Origin: Symsagittifera roscoffensis
Lineage: Eukaryota; Xenacoelomorpha; Acoela; Convolutidae
DNA: 64,000 nucleotides
Direction: 5' to 3'
NCBI RefSeq assembly: GCF_963678635.1
Contig: NC_087066.1
Coordinates: forward strand, 4,863,954 to 4,927,953
Shown here in pieces: positions 8,090 through 17,325 of the stretch (position 1 is its first letter; the number at the start of each line of letters is the position of its first letter). A program made the translations under genes and the position numbers. The notes beneath the pieces were generated by a model, which was not told where the DNA came from, made no database searches, and worked only from the letters and a program-made list of their open reading frames with translations.

Positions 8090-11000
8090 TCATCTTTGTG
8101 GAGTACTGAATAACATATTTGTTCTCCATTGTCTAGGATGAACTTTGAACTTTATATCATTTGGAATGGTTTTGTGTTCTAGTTGATATCTTTTGATATC
8201 AGCGATGGGCACATTTCGGCTCAATAAGTCAGGAAAGGCTAGGTTTGAACCTGGGGTATAGATTATTTTCAAATTGTTGAATTTTGTCAATACGAGTTGA
8301 TATTTGAAAAATCTATGAGAAAGTTGTCCTTTTCTGGACCATAAGAAGATAATAGGTCTGTGGTCGCAATATAGGTATAGAGGAAAGGGTGAACCTATAA
8401 TGTAGAATTCATAGGTTTGCAAAGCAGATATTATTCCACATAATTCACGATGTTGAGTAGACATTTTCTGCTCAGCTTTATCAATGACTCTAGAATTGGC
8501 AGAAACAATTCTTTTCCCTTCAGGAAAGTCTTGGATGAGTATACATCCGGTTCCTACATTTGAGGAGTCGGCGTGAATGTGGAATGGGTAGTTTACATCA
8601 GGTATGGCATTTGAAATATCATGACAGAATTTGTCTTTCAGTTTTTGAAAAACTTCTTCATGGCATGGTAGCCATTGAAACTTATCACTACTGTTTGCCA
8701 GTTCATGTAGACATTTTGCGTCCACATGAAAATTGATGATGTATGTGCTGTAGAATCCCATGACACCTAATACTCCTAGAACTTCTGTTTTTGATTCAGG
8801 GGATTTCAATTTTTTTATGTCCTCAATTCGTGAAGCGATTGGGGAAAGATCGTCTTTAGAGACAACGTGGCCTAGAAATTTAACTTTTCTTAGGAAGAAA
8901 AAGGTTTTGTCAGGGGCAGCTTTTAAGTTGGCCTTCCGTAAAAGAGAATGATATTCTCGAATTGTGTCAAACATTTCATTTTTACTTTGACTCTGTAACA
9001 GAGTGTCGTCTATGTAAGTAATTGCTTTTTTTTCTTTAATGAGGGGTCCGAAGGCATATCTCATTAGTTTACTGAAGAATTTTGGAAGTGGTTTCAAACC
9101 ATAGAAACCAACTTGGTAGGTATATTGTCTACCTCCTACAATAAAGCTTGTTAATTTCTGTGCCTCATCTGTTAGAGGTACTTGATGGTAGGCACAAGAG
9201 AGATCACTACTTGTGAAGTATGATCCGTTTATTCGGGTCATGAGAACTTGTAGTGGTTCTAATGGCCAACTACAATTGCTAGTATCTGTGATTGAGTTTA
9301 GATACCTAGCATCCAAGACCAACTTAACGTAGTCTTTTTTTGGAAGAATGATGACTGGATTTACGAACCATGAGTTCATATCATCTTTTTCATTTAGTTC
9401 TCTGAATATGCCTGCTTGGATTAATTCATCCATTAACTTGTCCAATTTATCTCTTAGATGGACTGGGATTTTACTCGGTCGTTGTTTTTTGAACGTTGCG
9501 TCCTTTTTGAGTGGTATATGGAATTTATGTTTTGTTTTTCCAATATCATATTTGTGATGAGAATAAACATCTTGATCCTCTATCAGCATTTGAATTAGAT
9601 CTGCAAATTCATCATCCGATATATCACTTTGTGTGAAATCGAAGTCAGATAAAAATTTAATAGTAGTTTCGATTTTTTCCAAAATACTACTATTGTCCTT
9701 ATCAATTAAGGAGTATTGGGTAAACGTTTCGTTGACTAGAAAGGCAATTAGCCGATCATTATGTTCTTTGTTTCGGTACTTTTTAAATTGTTCTTTCAAG
9801 GGAGGCCTGCAAAGGTTCTTTGCATCATTAGAAAAGTCGGTTGCTATTTCGTTTTCATTTTTGCATACTTTGACTATATCTGAACCAATTTGTTCAAATA
9901 TTTCTGATACATTCTCTGTATCAAACACTTCAAGGGCAGGCATGTCCTTGATTTCTTGTCCTGAAACATAGACAAACATAGTAATTCCAGAATGTTGGAA
10001 TACATCGACAATGATTTTGGAAACTTCTTCCCAATTCATTTTATCTAAGCCACAAGCAATTTTGGGCATTGCGATAGATCGAATGTTATTTGCTATAGCA
10101 TGATCTTTCATTTCGGACAAGGTATTGAATATAGCGTCGTAAGTGGGTTTCTGAAAGTACCTCTGTTTGGTAATCAGGTTATATATGATTTGTCCAGATT
10201 TTGGATCAGTGAAGATGAGAATATCGTTAATGTTGGCATGTATTGAGTTACAAAAGTGTCGTAGCTCAGGATATCTTTTGCTAGTTGATTCAGCAAATCC
10301 TTTTTTCATTGCTCTATCTGCAGAGATTGTATGGGCAATGGGCATATTCGATTCGAATATGGACCTTTTTTTGAAGTCTACATATTGTAGACAGGGGCCG
10401 GATAATTGAGTATTGCTTTCCTGTGTTGTATTGACAACAGTGTTCAGCATGAAACAGCTATCGAATTCTGAACTTTCATTTAAAATTCTCGTTGTGAACT
10501 CATCACAATCGTGGATAGCAAATATTTTATCCTCATATCCTTGAATATCAGTTACTGCATAGCCTAGTACACACTTGTTTAGTGTGACAGGATGATCTTT
10601 CTGATTCTCAATTAGGATAGGTAGGCTTTGCTCAATTTGAGTACAAACTGTATTAATGAAAACCAATTTGGTTTTGGTTGTATTTTTATGAGGCAGGAAT
10701 GTAGTCCATTTTTCGAAGTATGAATTTGGTTCAGCCAAGTGTTTGTATAAGTATGTAGAGCGTGCTGGAATGAACAGGGGTTCTTTCAAGTTAATTGAGA
10801 CAATTTTTGAAACGTTAGGATATTCTTTATCGTTGTTCATCAACCCGTATGATATTACACCTTCTTTTGATTTGAGCTCAACTGCGGGGATATCAAAGTA
10901 GAGAGCTTTTAAGAAGAGATGACAAAAGTCTACTCCTAACAGATTAGCAGTCTTCTCTTCAGTTATCCACACTTTGTGGTTAGATGGATATTTTCCATCA

Positions 11001-11170
11001 GTGTCGAAACAAGATTGAATAGATGTATGGCCAAACATACGTATATCAGATCCATTATAAGTCTTTGCTTTAATTTTGGATCGGTAAATGGTCATTTTTT
11101 GACCTAATTTTTCCAATTCTTGATAAGTTGGGTAGTTTATGATACTACAAGTTGATCCTGGATCAATCAT
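8090..11170 (-). CDS. pol: Pol: protease, macro domain, reverse transcriptase, RNase H
   Basis: The ORF has 1026 residues from its first Met, but translation really enters at about 11287 by -1 frameshifting from gag; the 39 codons before the Met are open. An aspartic protease region starts at once, with MIDPGSTCSI (Asp-Pro-Gly instead of Asp-Ser/Thr-Gly) and WIT...NLLGVDF. A macro domain occupies about 270-410. RT follows (about 560-790) with LVLDARYLN, DLSCAYHQVPL, GFYGLKPLPKFFSKLM and the catalytic YIDD at 719-722. RNase H carries Asp868, Glu909, Asp936 and Asp981. The ORF stops at 8090, where the integrase frame takes over after a +1 shift. Confidence 0.94.
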   Translation of the reverse strand: MIDPGSTCSIINYPTYQELEKLGQKMTIYRSKIKAKTYNGSDIRMFGHTSIQSCFDTDGKYPSNHKVWITEEKTANLLGVDFCHLFLKALYFDIPAVELKSKEGVISYGLMNNDKEYPNVSKIVSINLKEPLFIPARSTYLYKHLAEPNSYFEKWTTFLPHKNTTKTKLVFINTVCTQIEQSLPILIENQKDHPVTLNKCVLGYAVTDIQGYEDKIFAIHDCDEFTTRILNESSEFDSCFMLNTVVNTTQESNTQLSGPCLQYVDFKKRSIFESNMPIAHTISADRAMKKGFAESTSKRYPELRHFCNSIHANINDILIFTDPKSGQIIYNLITKQRYFQKPTYDAIFNTLSEMKDHAIANNIRSIAMPKIACGLDKMNWEEVSKIIVDVFQHSGITMFVYVSGQEIKDMPALEVFDTENVSEIFEQIGSDIVKVCKNENEIATDFSNDAKNLCRPPLKEQFKKYRNKEHNDRLIAFLVNETFTQYSLIDKDNSSILEKIETTIKFLSDFDFTQSDISDDEFADLIQMLIEDQDVYSHHKYDIGKTKHKFHIPLKKDATFKKQRPSKIPVHLRDKLDKLMDELIQAGIFRELNEKDDMNSWFVNPVIILPKKDYVKLVLDARYLNSITDTSNCSWPLEPLQVLMTRINGSYFTSSDLSCAYHQVPLTDEAQKLTSFIVGGRQYTYQVGFYGLKPLPKFFSKLMRYAFGPLIKEKKAITYIDDTLLQSQSKNEMFDTIREYHSLLRKANLKAAPDKTFFFLRKVKFLGHVVSKDDLSPIASRIEDIKKLKSPESKTEVLGVLGVMGFYSTYIINFHVDAKCLHELANSSDKFQWLPCHEEVFQKLKDKFCHDISNAIPDVNYPFHIHADSSNVGTGCILIQDFPEGKRIVSANSRVIDKAEQKMSTQHRELCGIISALQTYEFYIIGSPFPLYLYCDHRPIIFLWSRKGQLSHRFFKYQLVLTKFNNLKIIYTPGSNLAFPDLLSRNVPIADIKRYQLEHKTIPNDIKFKVHPRQWRTNMLFSTPQR
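9941..10363 (-). other. Macro domain of the TARG1/OARD1-Poa1p type within pol
   Basis: Residues about 270-410 of the pol ORF carry the block AHTISADRAMKKGFA, then IYNLITK, KPTYDAI, AMPKIACGLDKMNWEEVSK and a final TMFVYV strand. This is the order seen in Poa1p/TARG1-type ADP-ribose-processing macro domains. Human TARG1 uses Lys84 and Asp125, which are 41 residues apart. Here Lys335 (codon 10166-10168) and Asp376 (10043-10045) sit in the matching motifs, also 41 apart. Predicted activity is removal of ADP-ribose from proteins or nucleic acids, so it may counter host ADP-ribosylation. Recognition of the fold is firm; activity is inference. Confidence 0.85.
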
Positions 11171-11203
11171 GAATTCAATTTCAAGTCCACTATTATTATT
11201 TTT

Positions 11204-11293
11204 GTCTCCGGTGGCAAAATGATATAAGCTAAGATATATCCTTGATTTAGGATTACTATCATCGCTTGGTTTCGGAGACTTTAATAGTTTAAA
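11204..11293 (-). promoter_or_regulatory. Gag-pol programmed -1 frameshift signal
   Basis: In the gag frame the minus strand reads T TTA AAC (plus 11287-11293), two codons before the gag stop (11281-11283). After a spacer of exactly 7 nt, GTCTCCG (11273-11279) can pair with CGGAGAC (11204-11210). Within the loop, ATGATA (11257-11262) can pair with TATCAT (11219-11224), and ATCCT (11249-11253) with AGGAT (11238-11242), giving a nested stem. The -1 frame is open from the slip site into pol. Slippery heptamer, spacing and stem all match canonical -1 sites. Confidence 0.85.
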
Positions 11294-12135
11294 GGAAAGA
11301 AATCAGTGATAGCATCACAGTAATTGACTTCTTCCTCAACCCAGTGGGTAGTTTCAGACTGTATTTGATTCGATCTAAAATTTGGTGATTGAGATCGCGT
11401 TGAGTCTCGACTGTTATTGCTATTATAGCTTCCAGTGTTATATGGTCGACCTCTAGGGTTACTATTGAATTGCCTATTTTCTTGGTCGTAGAACTGTTTA
11501 GCAACTTGTTCATTTTCTCTGAATTTGTTTTCTCTGGGATACCTATCATCATAGGTTTGGGGTCTTTTGTTATTGAAAGACGATTGTGCATTAGCCTTTT
11601 GGAAATTGTTTCCGTTATAGTTATAATTATGGCGAATGCCATAGTTATTTTGGCTAGGATTTGAATTGTTAGTAGTTCTGTTTTGGTTATCCCAAAACCG
11701 GTTACTTGGGTTAGGGTTACTCTGGTTAGAGAAGTTATTCGGTCTTCGATTTCGTTTATAATCGGTTTCAAATGAAACTCTTCGTTCATTTTTTGTAGTG
11801 AGCTCTTTTCGCAACTTATTTACTTCGTCCTGAACTTGCTTTTTTGAACATCTAGATATAGAATGTCCATTCATTCTACAATATTCGCAGAATCGTGTAC
11901 TATTAGGTCTTCCCTTGATGTCAGGGTGACGTCGTTGAAATGAATTCTGATCATTGATTGCACTAACTTCTTGATTCTTGATCAATTTAGTTAGTTCTTT
12001 AATTTGAGTTTCTAATGAAGTCATTTTATCCGTTGTTGACTTATTAGCAGGATCAGTTGCAACAATGAATGTTAGATCCTTAGTGATTACATGATTTGTG
12101 AATTGATCCCAATTGGCATTTGGATGCTCTATCAT
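11281..12135 (-). CDS. gag: Gag C-terminal part with nucleocapsid zinc knuckle
   Basis: This 284-residue segment contains a CCHC knuckle (Cys83-X2-Cys86-X4-His91-X4-Cys96 in FCEYCRMNGHSISRC). A long Asn/Arg/Ser-rich, low-complexity RNA-binding tail follows. A short coiled-coil-like segment (about 37-55) precedes the knuckle. The Met chosen at 12135 is not the true start: the frame is open upstream to about 12175, and the N-terminal half of gag lies in another frame (12162-12677). The 3' end carries the -1 slip site into pol. Confidence 0.88.
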   Translation of the reverse strand: MIEHPNANWDQFTNHVITKDLTFIVATDPANKSTTDKMTSLETQIKELTKLIKNQEVSAINDQNSFQRRHPDIKGRPNSTRFCEYCRMNGHSISRCSKKQVQDEVNKLRKELTTKNERRVSFETDYKRNRRPNNFSNQSNPNPSNRFWDNQNRTTNNSNPSQNNYGIRHNYNYNGNNFQKANAQSSFNNKRPQTYDDRYPRENKFRENEQVAKQFYDQENRQFNSNPRGRPYNTGSYNSNNSRDSTRSQSPNFRSNQIQSETTHWVEEEVNYCDAITDFFPLNY

Positions 12136-12161
12136 GTATTCATGAGCTTTTTGTTTAAGGG

Positions 12162-12677
12162 CTAGAGGGCTAGAATTGATAAATCGATATACTTTTGACT
12201 TCTTTGTCTGGTTTGTATAGTTCTCTCAGCATTTTGAGCAGCTTCAGTAGCATGAACGGTTTCATCAATACTTTCGGGCCATCCTCTATCTACAGAAGAT
12301 TTACTTCTGTGGAAGTAATTTTTTATTAATTCGCCATCTTGGCGAGCTGCATTTTCAGCATCAATTCTATGTTTGAATTGATCTCGTCCGTCAGTAAATC
12401 TGTTTAGGAAGAGATGTTTGAGTTGTGCCCATGTGGTAGCATTGGTTACATTATCATTGAACCATTCAAGAGATGTATCAGTTAACAATGATCCGAATAG
12501 GGATCGTTGTCTGCTATCATAGCTGCGTCGTGCATCATTATCAGCAGGTCTTTGACCTAATGAGAAAAGAATTTTGTTTTCAACTGAATTCCAAAAAGCC
12601 GTAGCATTTTGGTTCGGATCGTTTCCCGAAAATGTCATTAAAGACAAGTTGGGGTGGGATATTGGGGTATCAGCCAT
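12162..12677 (-). CDS. gag: Gag N-terminal part (matrix/capsid-like)
   Basis: This 171-residue ORF begins 204 nt inside the primer-binding site, in the gag position. Residues about 60-135 follow the pattern of retrotransposon gag capsid domains: LFGSLLTDTSLEWF, then WAQLKHLFLNRF, then ELIKNYFHRSKSS. It ends early at a TAG within a tandem CTAGCCCT repeat (about 12160-12176). The downstream gag frame (-1) continues with the expected capsid C-terminus. I read this as a small indel or contraction that breaks gag, with a second slip site as a less likely alternative. Confidence 0.85.
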   Translation of the reverse strand: MADTPISHPNLSLMTFSGNDPNQNATAFWNSVENKILFSLGQRPADNDARRSYDSRQRSLFGSLLTDTSLEWFNDNVTNATTWAQLKHLFLNRFTDGRDQFKHRIDAENAARQDGELIKNYFHRSKSSVDRGWPESIDETVHATEAAQNAERTIQTRQRSQKYIDLSILAL

Positions 12678-12880
12678 TTTTTATTTAGTTTAGAACTTAA
12701 AAAGAAAGATAGAAAAGTTTATAAATTTGTTAAGAAAACTTAAATTTCCGTTTTGGAAATTTTTTACTTCTCTTTATTTGTAAGAGAAATTTCAACAATT
12801 CTCCTGTTTGAGAATTGGAATCTTTGCTTTTTATCTCTTTTTGAGACTTTAGCAGTTTAAGCGAATTTTTAGAAGGTGAG
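12678..12880 (-). other. 5' leader of the retroelement
   Basis: This is the untranslated leader between the primer-binding site and the gag ATG. It is AT-rich; no clear splice donor or packaging structure could be picked out by eye. Confidence 0.5.
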
Positions 12881-12897
12881 CCTCACTGGTCGCACCA
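12881..12897 (-). promoter_or_regulatory. Probable tRNA primer-binding site
   Basis: The minus strand reads TGGTGCGACCAGTGAGG immediately inside the 5' LTR. It starts with the TGG that pairs with the CCA end of a tRNA. I could not identify the primer tRNA from memory. Confidence 0.65.
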
Positions 12898-13531
12898 ATT
12901 TATTACGCTAGCAATACTATTTACGTCGGACAAAACGCTTGCTAGGAATAAAGGGTCCTTTCTACTTTCTATCTTAGAAAGTAAATCTAAAATTCGCTGA
13001 GAAATATTTTATTTAAAAAAAGGTTAGTATGAATTTACAGCAAGTTGCCTTTTGACTCAATATTTATTTTTTACGGTGAGGTTGGAGATATTATTCTCTG
13101 AGATTGAATATTATTTTAGAGAAGGGTTGGGGTGGTTGAGGAGAGTGGTGGTGGTGGTAGAAGAGAAGTTGTTGGAATGAATTCCCGTAGTTTTGAGCTT
13201 CTATTTATACTCAATTGGGGAAATCACGCCACTTTTCGTATCAAATGAGAAGTTTCTTTTAACTTCGTATTCTTTATTCGTACATTCGTATTTTACGAGA
13301 AGAAGGTTTCGTATGCTCGTACTTTACGAGAGGAATCGTTATTATTCGTATTGAGTGAGAATAGTCGTTTCAATTCTCAATGCTTAAAACGTTATACGAA
13401 CTATTCCAATAGCATTTCCCTTCCTTTTGCAAGGGAATAAAAGCATATTTCTTTTGGTGGTGGCGGCGGCGTCACATTTTGTGAACGCAACAAAATAATT
13501 CATGTTTCTGTTTCTATTTGAAATCAGAACA
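12898..13531 (-). repeat. 5' LTR of the env-bearing retroelement
   Basis: On the minus strand the LTR begins TGTTCTGATTTC and ends just before the primer-binding site. The begin point is fixed because similarity to the left LTR stops exactly at 13531; the other end is inferred from the primer site. A TATA box (TATAAATAG, plus coordinates 13201-13209) is followed downstream by an AATAAA polyadenylation signal (13063-13068). The U3 part carries several TACGAG/CTCGTA motifs that could be regulatory. The right flank is an AAGT-type microsatellite. Confidence 0.9.
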
Positions 13532-13695
13532 GTAAGAAAGCAACTAAGTAAGTAAATAAGTAAAAAAAAAAGTAGTAATCAAGTAAGTTAGTAGTATTTA
13601 CGCGAGTAAGTAAAAAGTAAGTAAGTATGTAAGTGAGTAAAAAAGTAAGTACGTAGATAAGTAAGTGAATAGGTAAAAGGGTAAACGAAAATAAA
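13532..13695 (+). repeat. AAGT-type microsatellite next to the 5' LTR
   Basis: Imperfect reiterations of AAGT/GTAA (for example AAGTAAGTAAATAAGTAA) begin at the LTR boundary. The retroelement inserted into or beside this simple repeat. Confidence 0.8.
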
Positions 13696-14270
13696 GTTAA
13701 GTAAACTGAGGTGAAACGATATGATAAACTAATAATTACTAATATAACTAAAAAAGACTAAAAAAAGATGAATAATATAATAAACTGATCTAACAAATTA
13801 TTTAAAAAACGGTTTTTTTCAACAGACACTTTAAGAAAAATGCCTGTATGAGTCTTTTTGACAAGATAGTGTACGTAAAACAACTTTTTGAATGTATTTT
13901 ATATATTATCAGCAAATGGTTCAGCAAATTATGCAATCGTATCGATGATTGGGCACTTGAATTTTCAGCAAAAAAAAAAACTGACAGTGTCTCGGCGACT
14001 TCTCAACTCTTAGGCTCCATCAGTTTCGAATTTTTAAAACTTTGCTTTATTGCCTTAATTTTTTTAAAGATGAGATTCCATCGCCTATTGCAATGGTTCT
14101 AGATAGAAAACTAAACAAGAGTATCTTAATCTTACCATTTTTTGTTTCGACTTCCGTAACGAACGAAACGAAATATTTGTACTCAGGTGGTTTTTTTTCA
14201 AGTAAATTTAGACTTTTTAATGAGCCAATTTTGAGATTTTGACAAAAAATTTTTTAATATCATTCAACAG
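13696..14270. other. AT-rich DNA without recognisable features
   Basis: The short open frames at 13848-14242 have homopolymer-rich, low-complexity translations and no family features. I see no gene here. Confidence 0.5.
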
Positions 14271-15445
14271 GTATTGTTGTTGTGAGTTTAAAGTTTCAAC
14301 AAAAGCTCGTCTGGTATCGTTTTTTGTAAAATTATGGGGATTTAATGAGAGCCATTTTGGATAAGTTGTGACAATTACCGCACGAGATAATTCGCGCCAT
14401 TAACGCGTAAGCGGAGATTTAATCCGTCTTAGAAGCTTGAATGTTTGTTCAGAAAAAAATAAGGCGCCGCCTTTAGGGGAATAGGCGGCATCAATTAAAT
14501 TGGCCATTTTTGACTTTTCAATTTCCGTCGAATTGAATTAGTTTAATTGTGAAAGATTTGGGATCAGTAAAAACAGTAATCAAAACAAGTTTTGGCAATG
14601 TTAAATTTTAAACAAGACTGCTCGTATCAGGGCGAAGCCCTGAATGTTCCGACTGCCTTTTAAGTTCTATTGAGCAGGAATAACCTGAAAAAATTAAATG
14701 TAAGGAAAAAGAAACTAAAATGAAAAAAAAATTCGAAAAAAAAGTTTGAGATTTTGTAAAAGTCATCCCCAACACGCCATATAAAGTACAAAGTGATAGA
14801 TTTAGCTCCTATGTACGAATCAATATGGTAAATAAACTTCCTTGAACCAATTTGGAACGATTTCTAAGACGGATTAAGTCTCGCTTACGCGTTAAAAGCG
14901 CGAATTATATTGCGCGTTAATTGTCCCAATTGTCCGAAATGGCAATTTTTAAACCCCATAACTTTATGAAAAATGATCACAGATGAAGTATCTTTTCAAA
15001 TTTAAGCTCAGGACACCATTAGTTTTCGAATGATATTAAAAAATTCCGGCAAAAACTGCTAGTTAAAAAGTCGAAATTTGTCTGAAGAAAAAAAAACCCT
15101 CCCGAGCACAAATATATCGTTACTTTTATATCGAAAGTCGGAATAAAAAGATTTGACTCCTAGTTACAAATCAATAATTGCAATTAAGCTTCCTTCAGGC
15201 AATTTGAAACGATTTCTAAGACGGATTAAATTTCCGCTTACGCGTTAATAGCGCGAAATATATCGCGCTTGAATTGTCCAATATGACCAAAACAGCAAAT
15301 TTTAAAACCCGATAAATTTAAAAACAGTGATTACAGGTGAACTATTGTTTTAAATTAAGCTTACGACTATGATATCTCTTGAATGATGTAAAAAAAATCC
15401 GTCCAAAGTAGCCGATTAAAACGCCGATTTGTGTCTAAAGAAAGA
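14271..15445. repeat. Degenerate repeat family, about 345-bp monomers plus an inverted copy
   Basis: Two direct copies contain GACGGATTAA, then CGCTTACGCGTTAA, then AGCGCGAA, near 14866 and 15221. Each is followed by a matching AT-rich body (AAAATGATCAC, then AAGCTCAGGAC). The copy at 14290-14440 is inverted (ACGCGTAAGCGGAG, then TTAATCCGTC). A separate shared block (GCTCGTATCAGGGCGAAGCC) lies at 14622. The same bodies occur inside the 2.8-kb units at 46-55 kb. Confidence 0.6.
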
Positions 15446-17235
15446 AAAACCACCCCCGCTTAGATTTTCCTTTTGTTTGGTTAAAAAAATTGGAACAAGA
15501 AGCGAGTTATTGGAGAAGAGTATTTAGTCTCTTAAGTGGAAAGTACCAGATTGATTTTTTTCAAGGCTGCGTAAAAGGCTGAATTACATTTCAAAGTATC
15601 ATCCAAACGTTGTCAGTTTTATTTCAAAAAAATGTTTATGTTTGGAATGAGCGGCTTCTACCACACTTTTTAGAATGCGTCGCCACCAACAATAATAAAT
15701 TTGTTTAGTCACGAAAATACTTTTGAAATGTTCCACTGTTTTTCTACGTAGTTTTTTCCTCATTCATTGTTTTTAAGCTATCGACTGCAGCAATTAGCCA
15801 ATCTGCAAAGTCATGTTTTCATTATGAAAATCCTGTAAAAAATAAAATAGTTTTTCCATTTGCTCGCGCCTGGAACGTAGCAGCCCAGAAAAAAGTGACT
15901 ATATCTGGATAGGATCACTTGGCGAGGAAGACAAATATAAATGAATTAAAGAAAAATGGGTTTTAAATAAGAGATAGGTTTTTATATTCAATAAGTGAAT
16001 CATTTGAGTTTTTTGCCTTCGTGTTAAAGTTCTTCTGGCCATACAAAGCAACTCCACTAGTTTGTTTGTTCGATCATTTCACTTGTTTGTTTCAAGCAAA
16101 AACCTTGTTAAAATTTTAAGTGGACTTTCAACTCTAATTGTTTTACAATCTGTTTTTGTCTGTTTCAAGTATATCGTTTTTAGTTTTTCTTTGTGAATGC
16201 ATGATCCATTATAGCTTATGGTAATAGTAATATACATTGCACAAAAAATTATGTATTTTTAAGAAAATGTTTGGAGGAGAAAAATGTCCGTGGCTTTTTG
16301 AAAAAAATGCTGGATGCTCCAATTGTTTTGTGGTATCAATGTGGTTAACAAAATGTGTTTGTTTTTTTTTGAAACCAAAAGTTTTTGCGTTGTTCAATCG
16401 TCTGACTGTCAAATGTATTTTAAAATCATTCAAGTACATTTGCTGCTTGTGTTTTTATAAAAATCTAAAATTTTGTTTAATTGACAATTATTGTATTTGG
16501 TTTCATTTGAAAAATCTAATCGCTGCCGGAGTTCAGAGGTAAAGCTTCTCGTTTTTGAACATGCCCGTACCGATCTTTTTAAACAAAATCAGACCACTCC
16601 AACTCTTTGACAGATACTAGGTATTCAAATGGTCTGAACATACAAAAACCAGTCCAGCGCATGTCTGAAATCTCCAGATCTGCCTCGAGGGTGAGCAATT
16701 TTGAACCAGGTCTGACCACACTTGCTATTTTTTCTGACTACTAGACTAAAAGGAGAAAAGAAATTAGCTAACAATTGATCTAATCAAAACGCCATAGGTG
16801 ATCTTGAAAAAAAACTTACCTTTAATTACTTTTTGCTTTTTGTAAAATGTACGGTAATTGTTATTGAGTTTGAGTCTCATTTTGCTTAATCGCCGCCCGT
16901 ACGCTTCGCGTTAAAATAGCTTTTTCCATTTACGTTTTCATTAAAATTCGAAGTCTTAAACCTCATATTCTTGACTCGCTTAATTAAAAAGGTTTACTAA
17001 GCCGCTTACTCATTGTTGAGATTAGAAGATTTACCCCAATTTGGTGATTTTGGCGATTTTCAAAAATCCATGAATTTACAAAATAGATTGGTTTTTTTTA
17101 TTAACTTTGAATCATTTCCATCCTTGCTATAAGCAAAGGTATTGCAATTGGGTTTCTTGACTTTTTCAAATAATTTTATTCACAGAATGGTAAAAAAAAA
17201 AGAAATAGTAAATATACGTTCAGTTTATTCTAAAT
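15446..17235. other. No recognisable gene
   Basis: AT-rich intergenic sequence. The opposed open frames at 16209-16542 look like chance frames in low-complexity DNA. A short tRNA-like string near 16527 (TTCAGAGGTAAAGC) lacks a good partner box. Confidence 0.4.
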
Positions 17236-17254
17236 TCAAATTTCTCTGTGTCTC

Positions 17255-17325
17255 CGGTACACTTGGCCTGGAGGTAACGCTTATGCATGGTACAGCAAAG
17301 GTCATGGGTTCGAATTTTACATGTC
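17255..17325 (+). repeat. tRNA-like SINE fragment
   Basis: A box-A-like TGGCCTGGAGGTAACG is followed about 40 nt later by a box-B-like GGGTTCGAATTTT, in tRNA order and spacing. The T-stem no longer pairs well, so this is a SINE head or tRNA pseudogene rather than a working tRNA gene. Confidence 0.4.

Larger units (their letters stand above)
1..13531 (-). mobile_element. Env-bearing Ty3/Metaviridae-type LTR retroelement, nearly complete
   Basis: Near-identical LTRs flank gag, pol (protease, macro domain, RT, RNase H, integrase), an env-like gene and an accessory ORF, all on the minus strand, with one spliced gene on the plus strand between integrase and env. RT before integrase excludes a Ty1/copia order and fits Ty3/Metaviridae. 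The 493 bp of LTR present twice aligns without gaps and with three substitutions (about 99.4 percent), so the insertion is young. The left end lies outside the window, so a target duplication cannot be tested; the base run after the right LTR is GTAAG. Three frame breaks outside the programmed site suggest that this copy is not fully functional. Confidence 0.93.

Noticed and set aside
8760-10409. Plus-strand ORFs opposite pol
   Set aside because: Frames created by pol codon use on the opposite strand; no start context, splice sites or motifs.
11289-11789. Second minus-strand frame of 166 codons overlapping gag
   Set aside because: It is an alternative frame of the Asn/Arg-rich gag tail; the zinc-knuckle frame is the real one.
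13532-13695. CRISPR-like regular repeats
   Set aside because: It is an AAGT microsatellite without spacers, in a eukaryotic setting.
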